Shown here piece by piece: positions 38,384-51,099 of a stretch of 64,000 nt of DNA; position 1 is the first letter of the stretch; every line of letters begins with the position of its first letter. The notes under the pieces are model-generated. The model searched no databases. It had not been told where the DNA came from and saw only the letters and a program-made list of their open reading frames with translations. Origin of the DNA: Dermatophagoides farinae (Eukaryota; Arthropoda; Arachnida; Sarcoptiformes; Pyroglyphidae); assembly GCF_024713945.1 (NCBI RefSeq), contig NC_134680.1, positions 3,310,001-3,374,000 of the forward strand, read 5' to 3'. Position numbers and translations under genes: made by a program.

Positions 38384-41300
38384 ATGATGATGGAATGTTT
38401 GACTGGACAGACAACAGATAACGATCTGGACATTGATAAATTATCCACAGGTAAATTGAATATCATTTCTGTGATGAATGATTGACATGAATGCAATTCA
38501 CGTATATTTGCTTATAACAGAAATCAACAATGGACAATGTGATATTACCAACGTGATAGTTTCATTGAAGTATGTGTTTATTATCATCATCTTTATTATT
38601 ATTCTTCATTTATTTCATTCATTCATTAATAATTTATATATTCAGAGACTTTTTGACAGTAGGTGATGCTGAAAAACGTGCCCATGGAATGAACACTTTA
38701 TCGATGATATTGAAAAAGGTTGACAGAAAAATCTGTAGTAAAAATCATGGTAAATTAATCTTATTGTGTGTTTATTGCTTAAGATATAATAATGTGCTGT
38801 CCTTGTAATAGTCAACTGTCTCGTCGAATATTTTATAGCAAGACTTGGCGACAAAAGTTACGTGATAGAACGATCAATTATTGGACTCGACTCTTTGGTA
38901 AATTGGTATTGCTAAATTAGAGAAACAACCGTTTTTGATCTGATCTGTTTTTATCGTTGTGAACTAGTGTCATTTTGAGCATTTTACTTTTCAAATGGCT
39001 TCATCGTTGTTTTTTGCCATTCAAAATGAATTACCTATCCAGATGCTAAAACCTGAATGCAAATCAACGATTTATCAACTGATCGATTACTTATGGCAAC
39101 GTTTCCGTGACGATTTCATCAGTTTAGGAGCCAATTTTGTATACGGTTTTTTACGAATCGTTGACACAGAAACCAGTCCAATATGTTTGATGATTATATT
39201 TCCACTGTTTGGTCAGATAGCCGCTATTTCAAGCTTCGGTTTGTCATAATAATGAATGCCAAGAATGATGTTGTTGTTTCAACTTTTTCTTGATGTTTAG
39301 AGATGTTCATGGAGGATATTTTCGATTCGATGGCTTGCTATTTCCCGATTATATACAACAGCCACAAAAAAGATAAATATCTGGAAACCAAAATCAAACT
39401 AAGCCATCTTTTGAACGAAGCAATAACGGCCAATCCAAAATGTTGTCAATATGTGATGCCATTGGCTCTTGAGAAATTGGAATCCGAATCGATTGAATCG
39501 AAATTGTCATCATATCGGTTGTTACAAATGGCTTTGCCCACCTATTCTAGCCAGGACGTTGCTAAACATATGGCCGAGCTTTGGATATCCATCCGAATCG
39601 ATACGCTTAAACCGAAAATCGATGACGACGAATTAGCAGACAATGCATTAGCCACATTGTCCAAATTGGCCGATGTGATTACACTAGAATGCGAATTTCA
39701 GACAACATTGATGAACAAAATATGGGCCGATCTGGAGATATCATTCAAAACGCCAGAATTACAGCTTGCATGTTCATCTGGACGCATATTAATTGCTTTC
39801 TCTGGCAATCATGTTTCTGTCTTCACTGACTTCTTTGATCGAGTAGCGCCAATTTCTTTACAAAGTTTCATATTTAAAACAGATTCCGATGGTCAGACAC
39901 ATAGTCTTATTTCGTTTTTATTGATGATGAAACATGGCCATCGTATTGGCGTGAACATTCCGGCCAAAGAAGCCTGTGATCTAATGCGGTTATTGATAGA
40001 AAATAGTCCGAATAAATCTAAAGAATTACAGGAATTGGTTATTCGTATTCTTAACGAATACCTGTGGCTATCTCGGTTCGACAAGGATCACCTTATGTTG
40101 ACAATCCACTTTGCCATTAATTGTGTTCGACAATCCGGATATGATTCTCAATTACAGTAAGTTGATTCCTTATTATTATCATCATTTTCATAACTTTTAT
40201 ATCAATATCTAGGAACGCCTGTTTATTATTAATCGAAACGCTTGCCCAACAATACGATGGGCTAATCTATGAGCTATATGTTGCCAATATCATGCAGGAA
40301 ATCGGTAAGTGAGAATTCTAATAAATCTAGAATTTACCTTTGATTTATAATTACAGAGTGTTCGACACTTGTCGATGAGAGACAAATGCTTTTCTTGCAA
40401 AACATATTGCGAAGTTCGTGCCAATCATCATCATCATCATCAACAATCATATCAATAGTCACTTTTCTTATGGATCGTTTAGTTCTTTTCACACTCAACA
40501 ATGTTGATCATCTTGTATACCTTACCAATATGATCGGTACATTTCGGATATGTGTGAGCCGTTTATCCACTCAACAAGATTTGTTTTCGATAGCTGATTT
40601 TAACAAACTTTGCATATCTCGATTCTTAAGGCTCTTGATTCGAACTTGTTTCATCGAATCAACAACAACAACCGCGCCATGCCCAAGCGATGTGATAAGA
40701 CAATTCGCCTCACTTTTCCACCATTTTCTATTAAATTGTTCATCAAAAGATATATGGCAACAAATTACTGACAAAGTATGGATGGCTTTCAATAGCAAAG
40801 ATCTTCGTTCATTGTATGAACCAGATCGAATATTGTCCATCGCGGTGAATAGCTCGGTAGATATTCAAATCGAATTATTGCTACATTTGGTCTATTCATG
40901 TCTAAGGACTTGTAATGACAATTCCTTGAACGTAGACTATCTTGTTGAGCTATTCGATCAGATTGTTTCATTTGATCTTACTGTTTATAATGAAGAAATT
41001 GTTCAGTTGTTTAGCATGTGTCTGGCCGAGATCATAGCCAAATTGACAGATTCTAATATTCTTTCCAATTTATTGACCAAACATTTGGAAACGTTCGAAT
41101 CGTCAAGAAGCCAATGCGAACCAAAATACTATTTGTATCTTCATTCGATTATTTGGATGGCCAAAAGTCTATTTCGAATGGCAAACAATAAACACTTGTA
41201 TCAATATGTTGAAAAAATACTCAATTCGCTCGAACAAGCATCTAGCTCAACTCGTAATGCTATAACCGGACTGGCCGATGTACTTTATTCACAGAATGAT

Positions 41301-41840
41301 TATTGGCAATCCAGACATGATAACGACACGTTAGTTTGTAGCAGCCGATTCTCGTTGGAACTACATCACGTATTCTGTCGTCATTACGAACAAACCGATG
41401 ATGTGACCGTTCTTTACATATTGCTTTCACACCTCAAATACATACCTGTGCCTACCGATAAATACGTTCCGTATATTGTCAAAGGTCTGGGCGCTGTCGA
41501 TTCACCAACGATCAGCCTGCTATGTCTCAATTTTCTGTCAAAGTACATCCTTTCCGAACAACCAAATTGGATTGAACCTCAAGTGTTGACCGTACTTGGA
41601 TTAGTCATCGATTTGGCCAAACAATCGTCTTTGTTGCATGTTCGTAAAGCAGCATTGAATAATATAGCCGCAATGATCGATTTGTTTGGCGAGAAACATT
41701 TGATCGGCTTACGTACACAATACATACAAAGTTTACGGCCAACACTAGCTGACCACAAACGAATCGTACGATGTAGTGCTGTGAAATCATTCTTTAAGAT
41801 GTCCATATTGGGACAACCCGGTAGCAATAGGACACATTAG
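38384..41840 (+). CDS. MMS19: MMS19, cytosolic Fe-S cluster targeting scaffold
   Basis: Eight exons (38384-38450, 38521-38569, 38646-38749, 38812-38897, 38968-39238, 39301-40156, 40213-40304, 40357-41840) join in frame to 1002 aa; human MMS19 has 1030. MMS19 is a HEAT-repeat protein that, with CIAO1 and CIAO2B, hands Fe-S clusters to nuclear and cytosolic clients such as XPD, FANCJ, primase and DNA polymerases. Family blocks that I recognise: KDFLTVGDAEKRAHGMNTLS near the start; SLGANFVYGFLRIVD and FDSMACYFPI in the N-terminal domain; and the C-terminal HEAT repeats (VRKAALNNIAAMIDLFGEK, RPTLADHKRIVRCSAVKSFF). The latter align with human LAKPLDDKKRLVRKEAV and are the part that binds CIAO2B and clients. 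The start is the first of three consecutive ATGs. The phase-0 join 38897/38968 preserves spacing against the human protein, which supports it. The gene faces CIAO2B tail to tail. Confidence 0.9.
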
Positions 41841-41845
41841 GCGAT

Positions 41846-41851
41846 TTTATT
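41846..41851 (-). terminator. Candidate poly(A) signal of CIAO2B
   Basis: TTTATT on the plus strand is AATAAA on the minus strand. It lies 84 bp past the CIAO2B stop codon and only 5 bp beyond the MMS19 stop codon, so CIAO2B transcripts probably end inside the MMS19 gene. Confidence 0.5.
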
Positions 41852-41898
41852 TTGTTTTTTAATTAATTATTATTGAACTGTGTTGTAATGTTATTCAG

Positions 41899-41904
41899 AA
41901 TAAA
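41899..41904 (+). terminator. Candidate poly(A) signal of MMS19
   Basis: AATAAA, 58 bp past the MMS19 stop codon. A second AATAAA lies at 41922-41927. Cleavage after either would put the MMS19 3' end at or inside the CIAO2B coding end. Confidence 0.5.
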
Positions 41905-41935
41905 GAATTCAAAAAATGTTCAATAAAAACTTTGC

Positions 41936-42412
41936 TCATAATGAATCGATAAGACATTGATTGATCACTTCTAATAGTTTGTTGTTTTCAAGAGCGGCGG
42001 CCACTCGTTCTTTGTCAGCTAATTGTTTGTTGACAATCTCTTCGGTTGAATGTGATCCAGGAGCAATTTTAACCATCACTTTGTATGTGGCAGGTATCGA
42101 ACGTAACAATTTCACCTGGATGCATAACCCAATAAGACTGGCCAAAGAACAATGTTCGATAGTGGGTGTGAACACTACCTCGATAACTTTATTTTTGGTG
42201 TCCACATCGACATGTTCTTCGTTAACGACGTTCAGCTCTTCCAATGTTAATGGATGTTCCGGATCTTTGATACCACGTATCAGGTCGAATATTTCTCGCG
42301 AATCGATCTCATCGATTATACCATCATCGAATTCACTTTTTTTAATTGGTCGATCTTGACGTTTCACATATACGGTCGGATTAACGTTATCCAATGGACG
42401 ACTAGGACCCAT
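41936..42412 (-). CDS. CIAO2B: CIAO2B/MIP18 (FAM96B), Fe-S targeting complex subunit
   Basis: One uninterrupted 158-aa frame, close to the 163 aa of human CIAO2B. It is a DUF59/MIP18-family protein and the core subunit of the targeting complex with CIAO1 and MMS19. Family blocks: [50 protein letters not shown], with the conserved reactive cysteine of the HCS motif; and [27 protein letters not shown]. The residues [13 protein letters not shown] favour CIAO2B over its paralogue CIAO2A. The start is the ATG of [15 protein letters not shown], followed by the alignable NPTVY (NPLIY in human). Its stop lies 95 bp from the MMS19 stop on the opposite strand. Confidence 0.95.
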   Translation of the reverse strand: MGPSRPLDNVNPTVYVKRQDRPIKKSEFDDGIIDEIDSREIFDLIRGIKDPEHPLTLEELNVVNEEHVDVDTKNKVIEVVFTPTIEHCSLASLIGLCIQVKLLRSIPATYKVMVKIAPGSHSTEEIVNKQLADKERVAAALENNKLLEVINQCLIDSL

Positions 42413-42705
42413 GATTGTCGAATGTATCTCATATGACTGGCCAATTTTTTATACGATGATAATTTTACGCACTCAATTCATGTAATGAAACATTTACAAT
42501 TCTGAACGGATAGATGGCACTGCAGTAGGAATTATTTTTTTCGATTTTTTTTTATGGCGCCAATTTGTATACCGGAATATTGTGTGTATAATGGAAAAGC
42601 CATTTGGGATGAAAGAGGGATTTAAAGTTGAAATCAGAGAACGTTCGTGTCATGTGTGTGTGTGTGCGTGTGTAGTGTAAAAATAATTTATGTCCGACGC
42701 CGACG

Positions 42706-42804
42706 ATGGATTTCGATTTGGCCCATACTAGCAACAGCAACGAACAAATCGAACGTTTGTCGTATAAATCTCCATTAAATCCTGCCCACGTTCCACCAAT
42801 ATGA
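42706..42804 (+). CDS. Possible 32-aa small open reading frame
   Basis: An ATG preceded by GACG opens a 32-codon frame ending in TGA (begins MDFDLAHTSNSNEQIERL, ends NPAHVPPI). Base composition is more balanced than the surroundings and the product is hydrophilic and not repetitive. It starts 294 bp from the CIAO2B start on the opposite strand, so it could share its promoter. I recognise no family and no donor that would extend it. It may be chance. Confidence 0.15.
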   Translation: MDFDLAHTSNSNEQIERLSYKSPLNPAHVPPI

Positions 42805-44809
42805 TCATTTAATGATTGTTTCAATTAAATTGGACATTTTGATTTCACACACCGAAAAGATTAGTTTTTTCCCGATCGCTTCCTGTCAATTATTTAGTCT
42901 CATGGATATAGACGAATGACTAATAATTCAATAGCAAAATATCATCGATCCAACAGGATCCTTAGATGATTGAATTGATGTTTTTAATGTAATTGCCTGA
43001 AGCTGATTATTGTCCACTGTGAATAGCAAATAACATTATTATGTTTTTTTCCTCTTTATTTGTCAAGTGGAACTAAAAAAACCAGGTTTCAAATTGAATT
43101 CTGTGTGTGTGTGTGTGTGTTGACATTCTGTGTTTTCGTTCGAGAACAGAAGAAATAAAGTTCAATAAGAATAAAATGGTTAAAGATCATGGTGAGACAT
43201 GCGTATCGTTGAAAGTGATTTTCCATTTTATGACATTAATATCATGTGGGCCAATTGGCTGGTCGTGGTTCGTGCATTCATACAGATTCTTACATTTCGG
43301 ATGATTTGCATTTGCAGGGGAAAGAGATTCGAGGGGTTTGAATGTGCACGAATCTAATCTAGTCATGCAGATTGTTTTTTTTCCAATGGTGAATAAGTGT
43401 AAGTGAGAAAAAGCAAGAGAAAGAAAAAAAAAAGTTATGAGATCGACACAAATGTATGATCGTAAAAATGTGTGTAGTAAAGCTATCAAAGAGATTTATA
43501 GGCAAAAAAAAATGGTAAATGAGAATCTTTGGTTTCATTCACTCTCGTTCGATGCGATCAACCAAGCAACCAAAAAAAAAAAAAATTCGAACCGAGCGGA
43601 ACGGAACGGAAGACCTGAATGAATGAAGAAAATGGAAAGAATGATGTGAATATATTTTGATGGCCTTCATTGAAACATTCAAGCCTGTTTATAATGCTAC
43701 AGCATCCAGTTTCTAATTTCACACCAAGAGTTAGTAGCATTGTGTGTGTGTGTGTTGTATGTACATACATTTCGATTCAATTAACCATGGTAGGTGGATT
43801 GATGATTGTTTTTTTTTATATCTTTCAATGCCACTGGTTTATCTCACGCTCGTGGATCATTATCATCATTGATGATGATGCCCTTTGGTCACAACAATCA
43901 TCAATTCACTTATTGTTGTTGTTGTTGTTTTCGTAAATGTTGGCCATTGTATTGTATGATGACAGATTGATGGTCCACAAACATTCATTCACTCATTTCA
44001 ATGTCATGATCAATAAAATTTGATTTAAATCATTTTGCCTATGTGTGTTTTTTTTTAATTGTTGCCGTCTACTCGAATGCATTAATTTGCATTGCTTTTT
44101 TATATTTATTTCCTTTTCCTTTTTTGCTCAACTTTTTTTTGCATTCATCTTTAATGATTAATGTAGCGGCAAACAAAAAAAAATATTGCTGACCAAACAG
44201 AAAATTTTTCACTGCGATTTTTTAACATTTGCAAAGATCATTTTAGCAGAAATTGAATGTGGATCTATGAATCAAATGAGCCTTAGGGAGTGTGTGTGTG
44301 TGTGTGTGATTGAATCAGATTTGCAATATTTAGCTTCAATCTAGCATTACAACAGCCGGATCACGTTGAATTACTGGGATTCTGGTTAATGGAATCAAAA
44401 TCCATTTGCCAGTAAATTGCTAGCTTTTCACTAGACATAGCTGACTTTGGTTTATCCAATTTATTTCGATTGCCTGCCATTGAACCGAACAATTGGAATT
44501 ATAAACATTAGGCCTAAGAATTCATTATTACGTGGAAAGGTCATCATCATCAACAATTCCAAGATGACCGAATTGTGATGAAAGTACAAATGAATATATA
44601 GAGGTTTGGTCATTGATAATCATCTTTATCAATGGACATTGTTGTTGACCAGCCCAAACGAATCGATCAAACGAATGGCCTTAATTAAAGTTTGTTGAGT
44701 TAGTTTGGTGGTCGTCGTCGAGGTCAAACATTCGACCTTGGTCCCTTCCCTATCATCAACATGACCTCCGTGTTTTTTTTTGAAAAAATGTTATCTGTGT
44801 GAGATAGAC

Positions 44810-44924
44810 CAGCGTGTTCCAAACTTTTTTTGGCAGTGGACAACTGCTAACATTGTGTGTACTAATCTATTGTACAACAGATAGTAAATTTTTTTTTCGT
44901 GGACCACAGTTTGAGAATGGGCTT
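44810..44924. mobile_element. hAT-like miniature inverted-repeat element (115 bp)
   Basis: The segment begins CAGCGTGTTCCAAACT and ends AGTTTGAGAATGGGCTT. The ends are imperfect inverted repeats of the CAG-GTTCC-CAAAC type typical of hAT elements. It is flanked by the 8-bp direct repeat AGATAGAC at 44802-44809 and 44925-44932, the target-site length of hAT transposons. Inside is only a T-rich tract, GGCAGTGGACAAC and a near match GTGGACCAC on the other side. No coding capacity; an old non-autonomous copy. Confidence 0.6.
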
Positions 44925-46110
44925 AGATAGACCATTCTGAATGGATGATCTTCTCTTTTTCTCATTTGATTACAGAACCATTGTCATCTATTGTATGAAT
45001 GAAAATAACAATACAAAAAATAGTCAATTATCCAATCGGAATTAGACAGAAAAAAATGATGAGATTATCCTTGGGTAAATGAATTCTCAATAATCAACTA
45101 AATCATCAATGTAATATATAAACATTAATTCATTCATTGTTTACAAAAAAAAACAGATTATGACTACTAATGTGAAATGGAATGGAATGGTATGAGAAAA
45201 CTTACTTTGTGATTTGGACTGCTAATTATGATTATGATGATGGCTGAGAAAATTCACTTGAATTCACAATCGAGCGAATTGAGCGTACCAACAATATTTA
45301 CAACATTCAATTTCCCTCAAGAACCTTTTTCTCTGCCATACACGAGACTGAAAGAGAGAGAGAGGGTAGGTTGTTTTTGGCCAAACAATCAAGTAACTAC
45401 CGCCGAAGAAGAAATTGTTTGTCGAGACTAGCGCATACTCGATATCGAGATGCCATCATCATCACAAATAGCCGCCGTTGCCGACCAAATAGATGTGTTC
45501 ACTGTCTATGTTTTTTTGTCTGTATTTTTTTTTGTTCATCGATGTTTCTTCTGTTCGTAATATTGTTGATCGCGTTTCTCGCTATCCACCTGCTTGCCCA
45601 TCATCTTAGCCATTTCATTTCATCTCATCTCAGTTGATTCGATGTATTCGTTCAGTGTGGTCATGTTTCTCTATCTCTGTTGTTTGTGTATATGTGGATC
45701 GGTCATTATTTGATACATAGATCATTCGAGTTCATTTTTTTTAAATCCTAGCCAAAAAATAATCGGACTTTTTGTCACAACAACGTGAATCCCAGTTGGA
45801 TATCTTTTTTTTTCTTCTTTGATCATCTTTCGGTTATGTGACAGTGTGACAGTAATTGTGGTATTTTGGTACGAAAAAAAAAATCCGATCATCTTAAATG
45901 TTCGATGTATACACCATGTGTGCGTGTATATGTTCTGATATCTATAATATACGTGTGTTTTGGTGAACAAATCCCCAATTAAACTACTACGGTAGTAAAG
46001 GCCATTTGTGCTTAACTCATCACAACAACAACATCACTAATCTACGGGTTTGGCCCAAAACTAAACTGTATAATCCATGAATCGCGGCCATACAACATTA
46101 ACATAAACAA

Positions 46111-46117
46111 GTAAGTA
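46111..46117 (+). promoter_or_regulatory. Candidate splice donor of a non-coding 5' exon (possibly Van Gogh)
   Basis: GTAAGTA follows ACATAAACAA at the end of a stretch with less repetitive sequence (about 45960-46110). It is a near-perfect donor with no coding frame in front, so a 5' UTR exon is one explanation. Its link to the acceptor at 57423 is inference. Confidence 0.2.
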
Positions 46118-48930
46118 ATCGATCCAACATCTAATTCGACAACGACAACTACTACAGTCAGTTTGTTTTTATCCTATGATGTTAAACACAATCGCTAAAT
46201 CTCATCAACTAGGTTTTTTTTATTGTTGTTGTTCCGATTCGGCCACTGATTGATCAGACCATACATTGTTTGAATAGCCTGCCATCGAAATCGACTTTTC
46301 AATAACTTTTCACTGTATTCTCATTATATCAATATATTGGATTCAATCTCAGAACATTGACAAAAGCTCATTATTTAGCCCAATTGATGATGATAATGAT
46401 GTGAATTTATCAGTGGCCAATTTGCATGATTTACAAATTGATCATATGAATGAATGAATGAATGGATGGCCAACATGATCGATTCATGGTGATGATGATG
46501 AGTGTGTTATTACGGTTATGATTAACCCATGATAATAATCGTGAACATGGACATCTTGTTAACTCTCTTCATCACAAAACATATTACATGTCACTGGAAG
46601 TATGTATATGCATGTATTTATGTTAGATAATCATGGTCATCTGAATAAATGCATGCATGACAACACACACACACACACACACACACTTGAATCCGGAATA
46701 TGACAGGCTTGTCTCACTCTCTGGCAATCATTATCATCATCATGGATGCTATTTTTTTGCCTATCAATCTCATTATAATAACAACAATCAATGGACAATG
46801 TTTCTTGTAATGATAGATTCAGATCAAACTATTGGCGAGAGAAAAAAGTTAGCCCTGATCTACAGGCTCATTGATGACAGCCATTCACAATACATACAGA
46901 TATAACCCGATGAATATATTGATTGTTGCTGCTGCAAAAAAAAAAATAAAAAATAAACTGGTTGTCCGAATTGTCCGAACATCACAGACCGGTGTGTACC
47001 ATTGTGGTTCGATCAAACAAGTTGGCCAATCATTTTTTTTTCTTTTCATCATCATCATGAATGTAATAAGCAACGGTCAATGGGCTACACTTGTTTTCTT
47101 GTTGTTGTTGTTATCCAAACTACAAACTAATTTCCATGCATGCATAGCCAACATTTTGAACAATTGTGAACGTGATTCTATGTTCTAGCTATCATAGATC
47201 ATTGATTGATTTTGCCCTCTCTCATTCTTCATATCTGTTAGTCATGAATCGATGTGACACACAATATAGTATTGATTATTATTGAAAGAATAGCTACTGT
47301 GTTTTCATATCGAGATTGGCCACCACCATATCACGATGTCTATCGAACATTTTCAAGGTGAATTTTTCGTTCGTTGGAATAGTTTTATGACCCATCCATA
47401 TATAATATTTTGTCTGTAATTAAATACCATTGCTTTCTGTTGTTGCCTACTGATCATCATGATTGTTGTTTTTGGCTGCTAAAGTCGTTGAAGCATATAG
47501 AATGTTCCATTTGGCATTATTACCTCAATGTTTACTTGCTGTTGGTCCAATCTCTTTTCACTCTCTGTCTGGTATAATGACCCTAACCTATAGGTTTTAT
47601 GGCCAAGTTTCATACTAACTATCAAGTAAAACAATCTGTGATAACTGCTGTTCGGTAGTAGCTGATGGTGAGAAAAAAAGGCCAAATTTTCAAATGTCAT
47701 AGTCAATTGAATTCAAATGTCATGTTGAATTATATCCTATATATTCCATTGTCATCGGCCAGATTTATTTCACTTGGAATCTAATTTTCACTAATGGATT
47801 CTGCATCACTCGGTTGGATGCGGCAATTCTGAATGACTTGTCCCCACTTTGCATTTGATGATTTATCGACAATCATACTTTTTTTCTGATGATCATTTCA
47901 TGCAAATCAATCCATATTGTATATTCGGTAGCAAATTTATAATCTAGCCACATAAATGGATTTTCAATTCAATTGCTGCTTTTCAAAGCTGACAAATTTG
48001 ATCGTTTTTTTCAGTAAAAAAAGGGATATTCATTCATTTAAATTTTTTTTCGAACAGTTTACAATCTATTCAAGTTTAAGCTTAATCGGCTAATGGCGAT
48101 TAGTTTGATGATGACGATGAGTAATTCAAGAAAGATATGGGATTGGTAATACATAACTTGTGTGATTATTATTAATAATAATTGGATTAGATCTGGCCAG
48201 AAACCAATCATGTGATGACCTTTCTATGAATCCTGTTTCATTTTTGCCAATCCTATCCAATGTAATAATAATAATTGCTTCTTACCCTTCGTACATGTCA
48301 TATAGACAGAAGTGATGTGCTAAATGAAATAAATTGCTAACCATCATGGCTACAACGGTTAACAACAATAATCAAAAACACTCGATTTATTTTCAAAGTA
48401 AAGGCGCCCAATTGAAATTGTGTACATCAGTCATTTAATCATCAATGTGATCGCGGGGCTCATTGCCAAATCAAATCTAATCAGAAATAAATCGAGTCAT
48501 GCGAATCACAGAATCATTGAGCCGAACAGCAATGATGATGATGGGGTGATGATCGACTCGTTTGAAGTTTTTTTTTTTTTGCTTTGTACTTTTCTCCATC
48601 TCGATGGTCAATTTGAAAATTCGGTTCAATTCAATGATCATCATGACCAAGAGAATGTTCATCCAGTGATGATAACATTTGAGGCATCTGTTTCCTGTCA
48701 CACACACACACATATTGCTATATGATGCATGATAGTGTTAATGTCGGTTATAGTGAGTGTCAATTAGTACTCCGAAATATCTATGGACCATTCCCGATAC
48801 AATGGCCAAATGTAGATGATGCAAGGTGTTACAGTTCGTTTACCAAATAAAAAAAAATGAACCATCGAGAGAGTCATTTATTTTCATCAACTTTTTCTTT
48901 CATTTCGATTTACTGTTGTTCATTGTCATT

Positions 48931-48931
<1 letters not shown>

Positions 48932-48971
<40 letters not shown>
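48932..48971. repeat. 40-nt poly-T tract
   Basis: Forty consecutive T, the longest homopolymer in the window. It may be the tail of a minus-strand retroposed sequence or plain slippage; length in the assembly may be inexact. Confidence 0.9.
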
Positions 48972-48972
<1 letters not shown>

Positions 48973-48984
48973 ATTCATTGTTTC

Positions 48985-49039
48985 CATGGACATTGGACTA
49001 TACATACATATGAATAACATGTATAGTTCAATGTCCATG
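48985..49039. repeat. 21-bp near-perfect inverted repeat (hairpin)
   Basis: Arms 48985-49005 (CATGGACATTGGACTATACA and one more base) and 49019-49039 pair over 21 positions with one G/T wobble, around a 13-nt loop, directly after the poly-T run. Confidence 0.75.
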
Positions 49040-51075
49040 TGGGCCGTACCGGTTCCAAAAAAAAGAATAGCTAATTTATGGTATGGCTTCTGCAGACGCC
49101 CTTTTTCTTTTGTGTGTGTGTGTGTGTGTTTTACTTTGTTTGTCCAGTCACTACTAGCTAAGATCAATTAATGTTCCATAATAGTATCTCTTTCATTCTT
49201 TTTCTATGCTCGTCCATTCTCATTAAAATACAATTTATGTAACTATTATTCATGTGTATAAAGATACTTACATCATCATAGTGATTGGTATGGAATCATC
49301 AAAAAAATAGTCAAAATCGAATGGACCCGAATATTCATCACAATGTATTTAGATAGCCAAATGACACGTGTCATTTCAAAAAAAAAAAAAGATTGACGTA
49401 TGCATAAATGAATTGCGTGACCAATAATCATTGTCTTTGATAATCTTTGAATATAATAACAACATAGATTTGATCAATACACTATGGATTTTGTGATATA
49501 CGAGAAGAAGATTGATACTTCCACTCAACTTTTTTTGGTCATTTTCGATTGTTTCCGATGTTAGCCACTAATATTTGAACTAACTCGTGATTCGTAAGTT
49601 GTAGTCGTCATAGTCGTTCAGACTAATTAGACTCATTAAACGTTCAGTTCGGTCATTTCGGCCCATGCACATTTCTTATCTCGAATTGAAAATGGCTAAG
49701 TAACATCCGATTTGAGTTTTGAGGATGATGATGATAAAGTTCATAATACAAGTACAATACAATGATAATGTATACATCATAATGGATGTTGTGTAGCCAG
49801 GCTATTGTTTTGGGTTAATGGTCTGTTCTAATGGTTATGGTCATGATGATGATATGAAACTTGGTGGTCATTACCGTACGGATCGGTCGGTCATTGAAGG
49901 GCGGCTTCTTTATGTCAAACAACATGAAAGGCTTCCTATGCTTTTTGGAATTTTTTTTTTACAATAATTGTGTGTATGTGTGTGGGCATCAATCCATTGG
50001 TCGTTCGAAAAATTGATTTTCCAAATAAACTTGTGTGTATGAAAGGTAATTTTTTTTTTTTTGCAATTCAATTGTCGAATATTTTGGAATAAATGAAATC
50101 AATTTGCCAATTCTCACGTATTATTATAACTCTCTGTGTGTGTATATGTAGCCTGATATTGATATCATCTGACGTTTTCTCGTTGTCTTTTGCTATGTTT
50201 CGTTATGTAAATGCACACACCATCTTATTCGGCCTGATGTCGTCTTTCCAAAACTCCCTACTTCATCGACAACGATATGAGAAACGAAACAAAATTGAAA
50301 AAAAAAATCTTCAGCTGCATCGTCTTTTGCTTTTCATTGAAAACCAGGGCTTGTTTTATTTTTCTCTGGACAAGATTAATGTCATTGCATATATTTGGTG
50401 CTGGCTACATTTTTTGTATGTTGATATTGGCCAGAATCTAGTTGCTGTCATGTGAGAATTCATTCAGAATGAATTCAGTGTGGTTGTTGTTGTTGTTGAG
50501 ATTGAAGCATCGGTCTACACTGTCTGCTTAGTTTGTATGCCGGAATGTTTTGGATGCATATATTCAAGCATTTTTCCTTTGAGGGTATTGAGCAAGCATC
50601 TTTTTCACCATAACAACTAACGTATCTATAGATAGATATAAATGAAGCTTCCATTGTTCATGAAACGAATTGGAATCTCAACTGTTCATTCATTCACTCA
50701 TCACTCATTCACAATTGTTATATCGTGTATGATGAAAAGCGCGGGCGTTGTCATTGTTCTAGCTTACATGTCTGCCTCTCATCACCATCATCATCATTAT
50801 TGTAATTGTTCTGATCTAGATGATGATCTGCAGATGATCTAGACCAGATTGTCATTTGATACTTTTTTTTTCTCTCTCTCTCTCTCTGTTTCTTTCCTCT
50901 CCTCTCATCATCATCATCATTCTGTCAATGTTTTTATGCTGTTCATCATCATTCCCGAATTTTGGGTAGTTGTAATGAATCACTGTATTGTTGACATTAT
51001 CAATATGGATGTACAACCAGTATCAATTACAAGCAATTCAATCTGTTCATATTGTTTGATTATTGTTTAGTAACC

Positions 51076-51099
51076 CGATCGATCAATCGATTGATCGAT
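51076..51099. repeat. Perfect 24-bp palindrome
   Basis: The half-site GATCGATCAATC is followed at once by its exact reverse complement GATTGATCGATC, with no spacer. Confidence 0.9.

Noticed and set aside
45228-45637. Two overlapping plus-strand frames (67 and 88 codons) near a GA-rich tract
   Set aside because: The composition is somewhat better than background, but neither frame has a recognisable motif or a consistent splice chain. More likely a 5' UTR or regulatory DNA.
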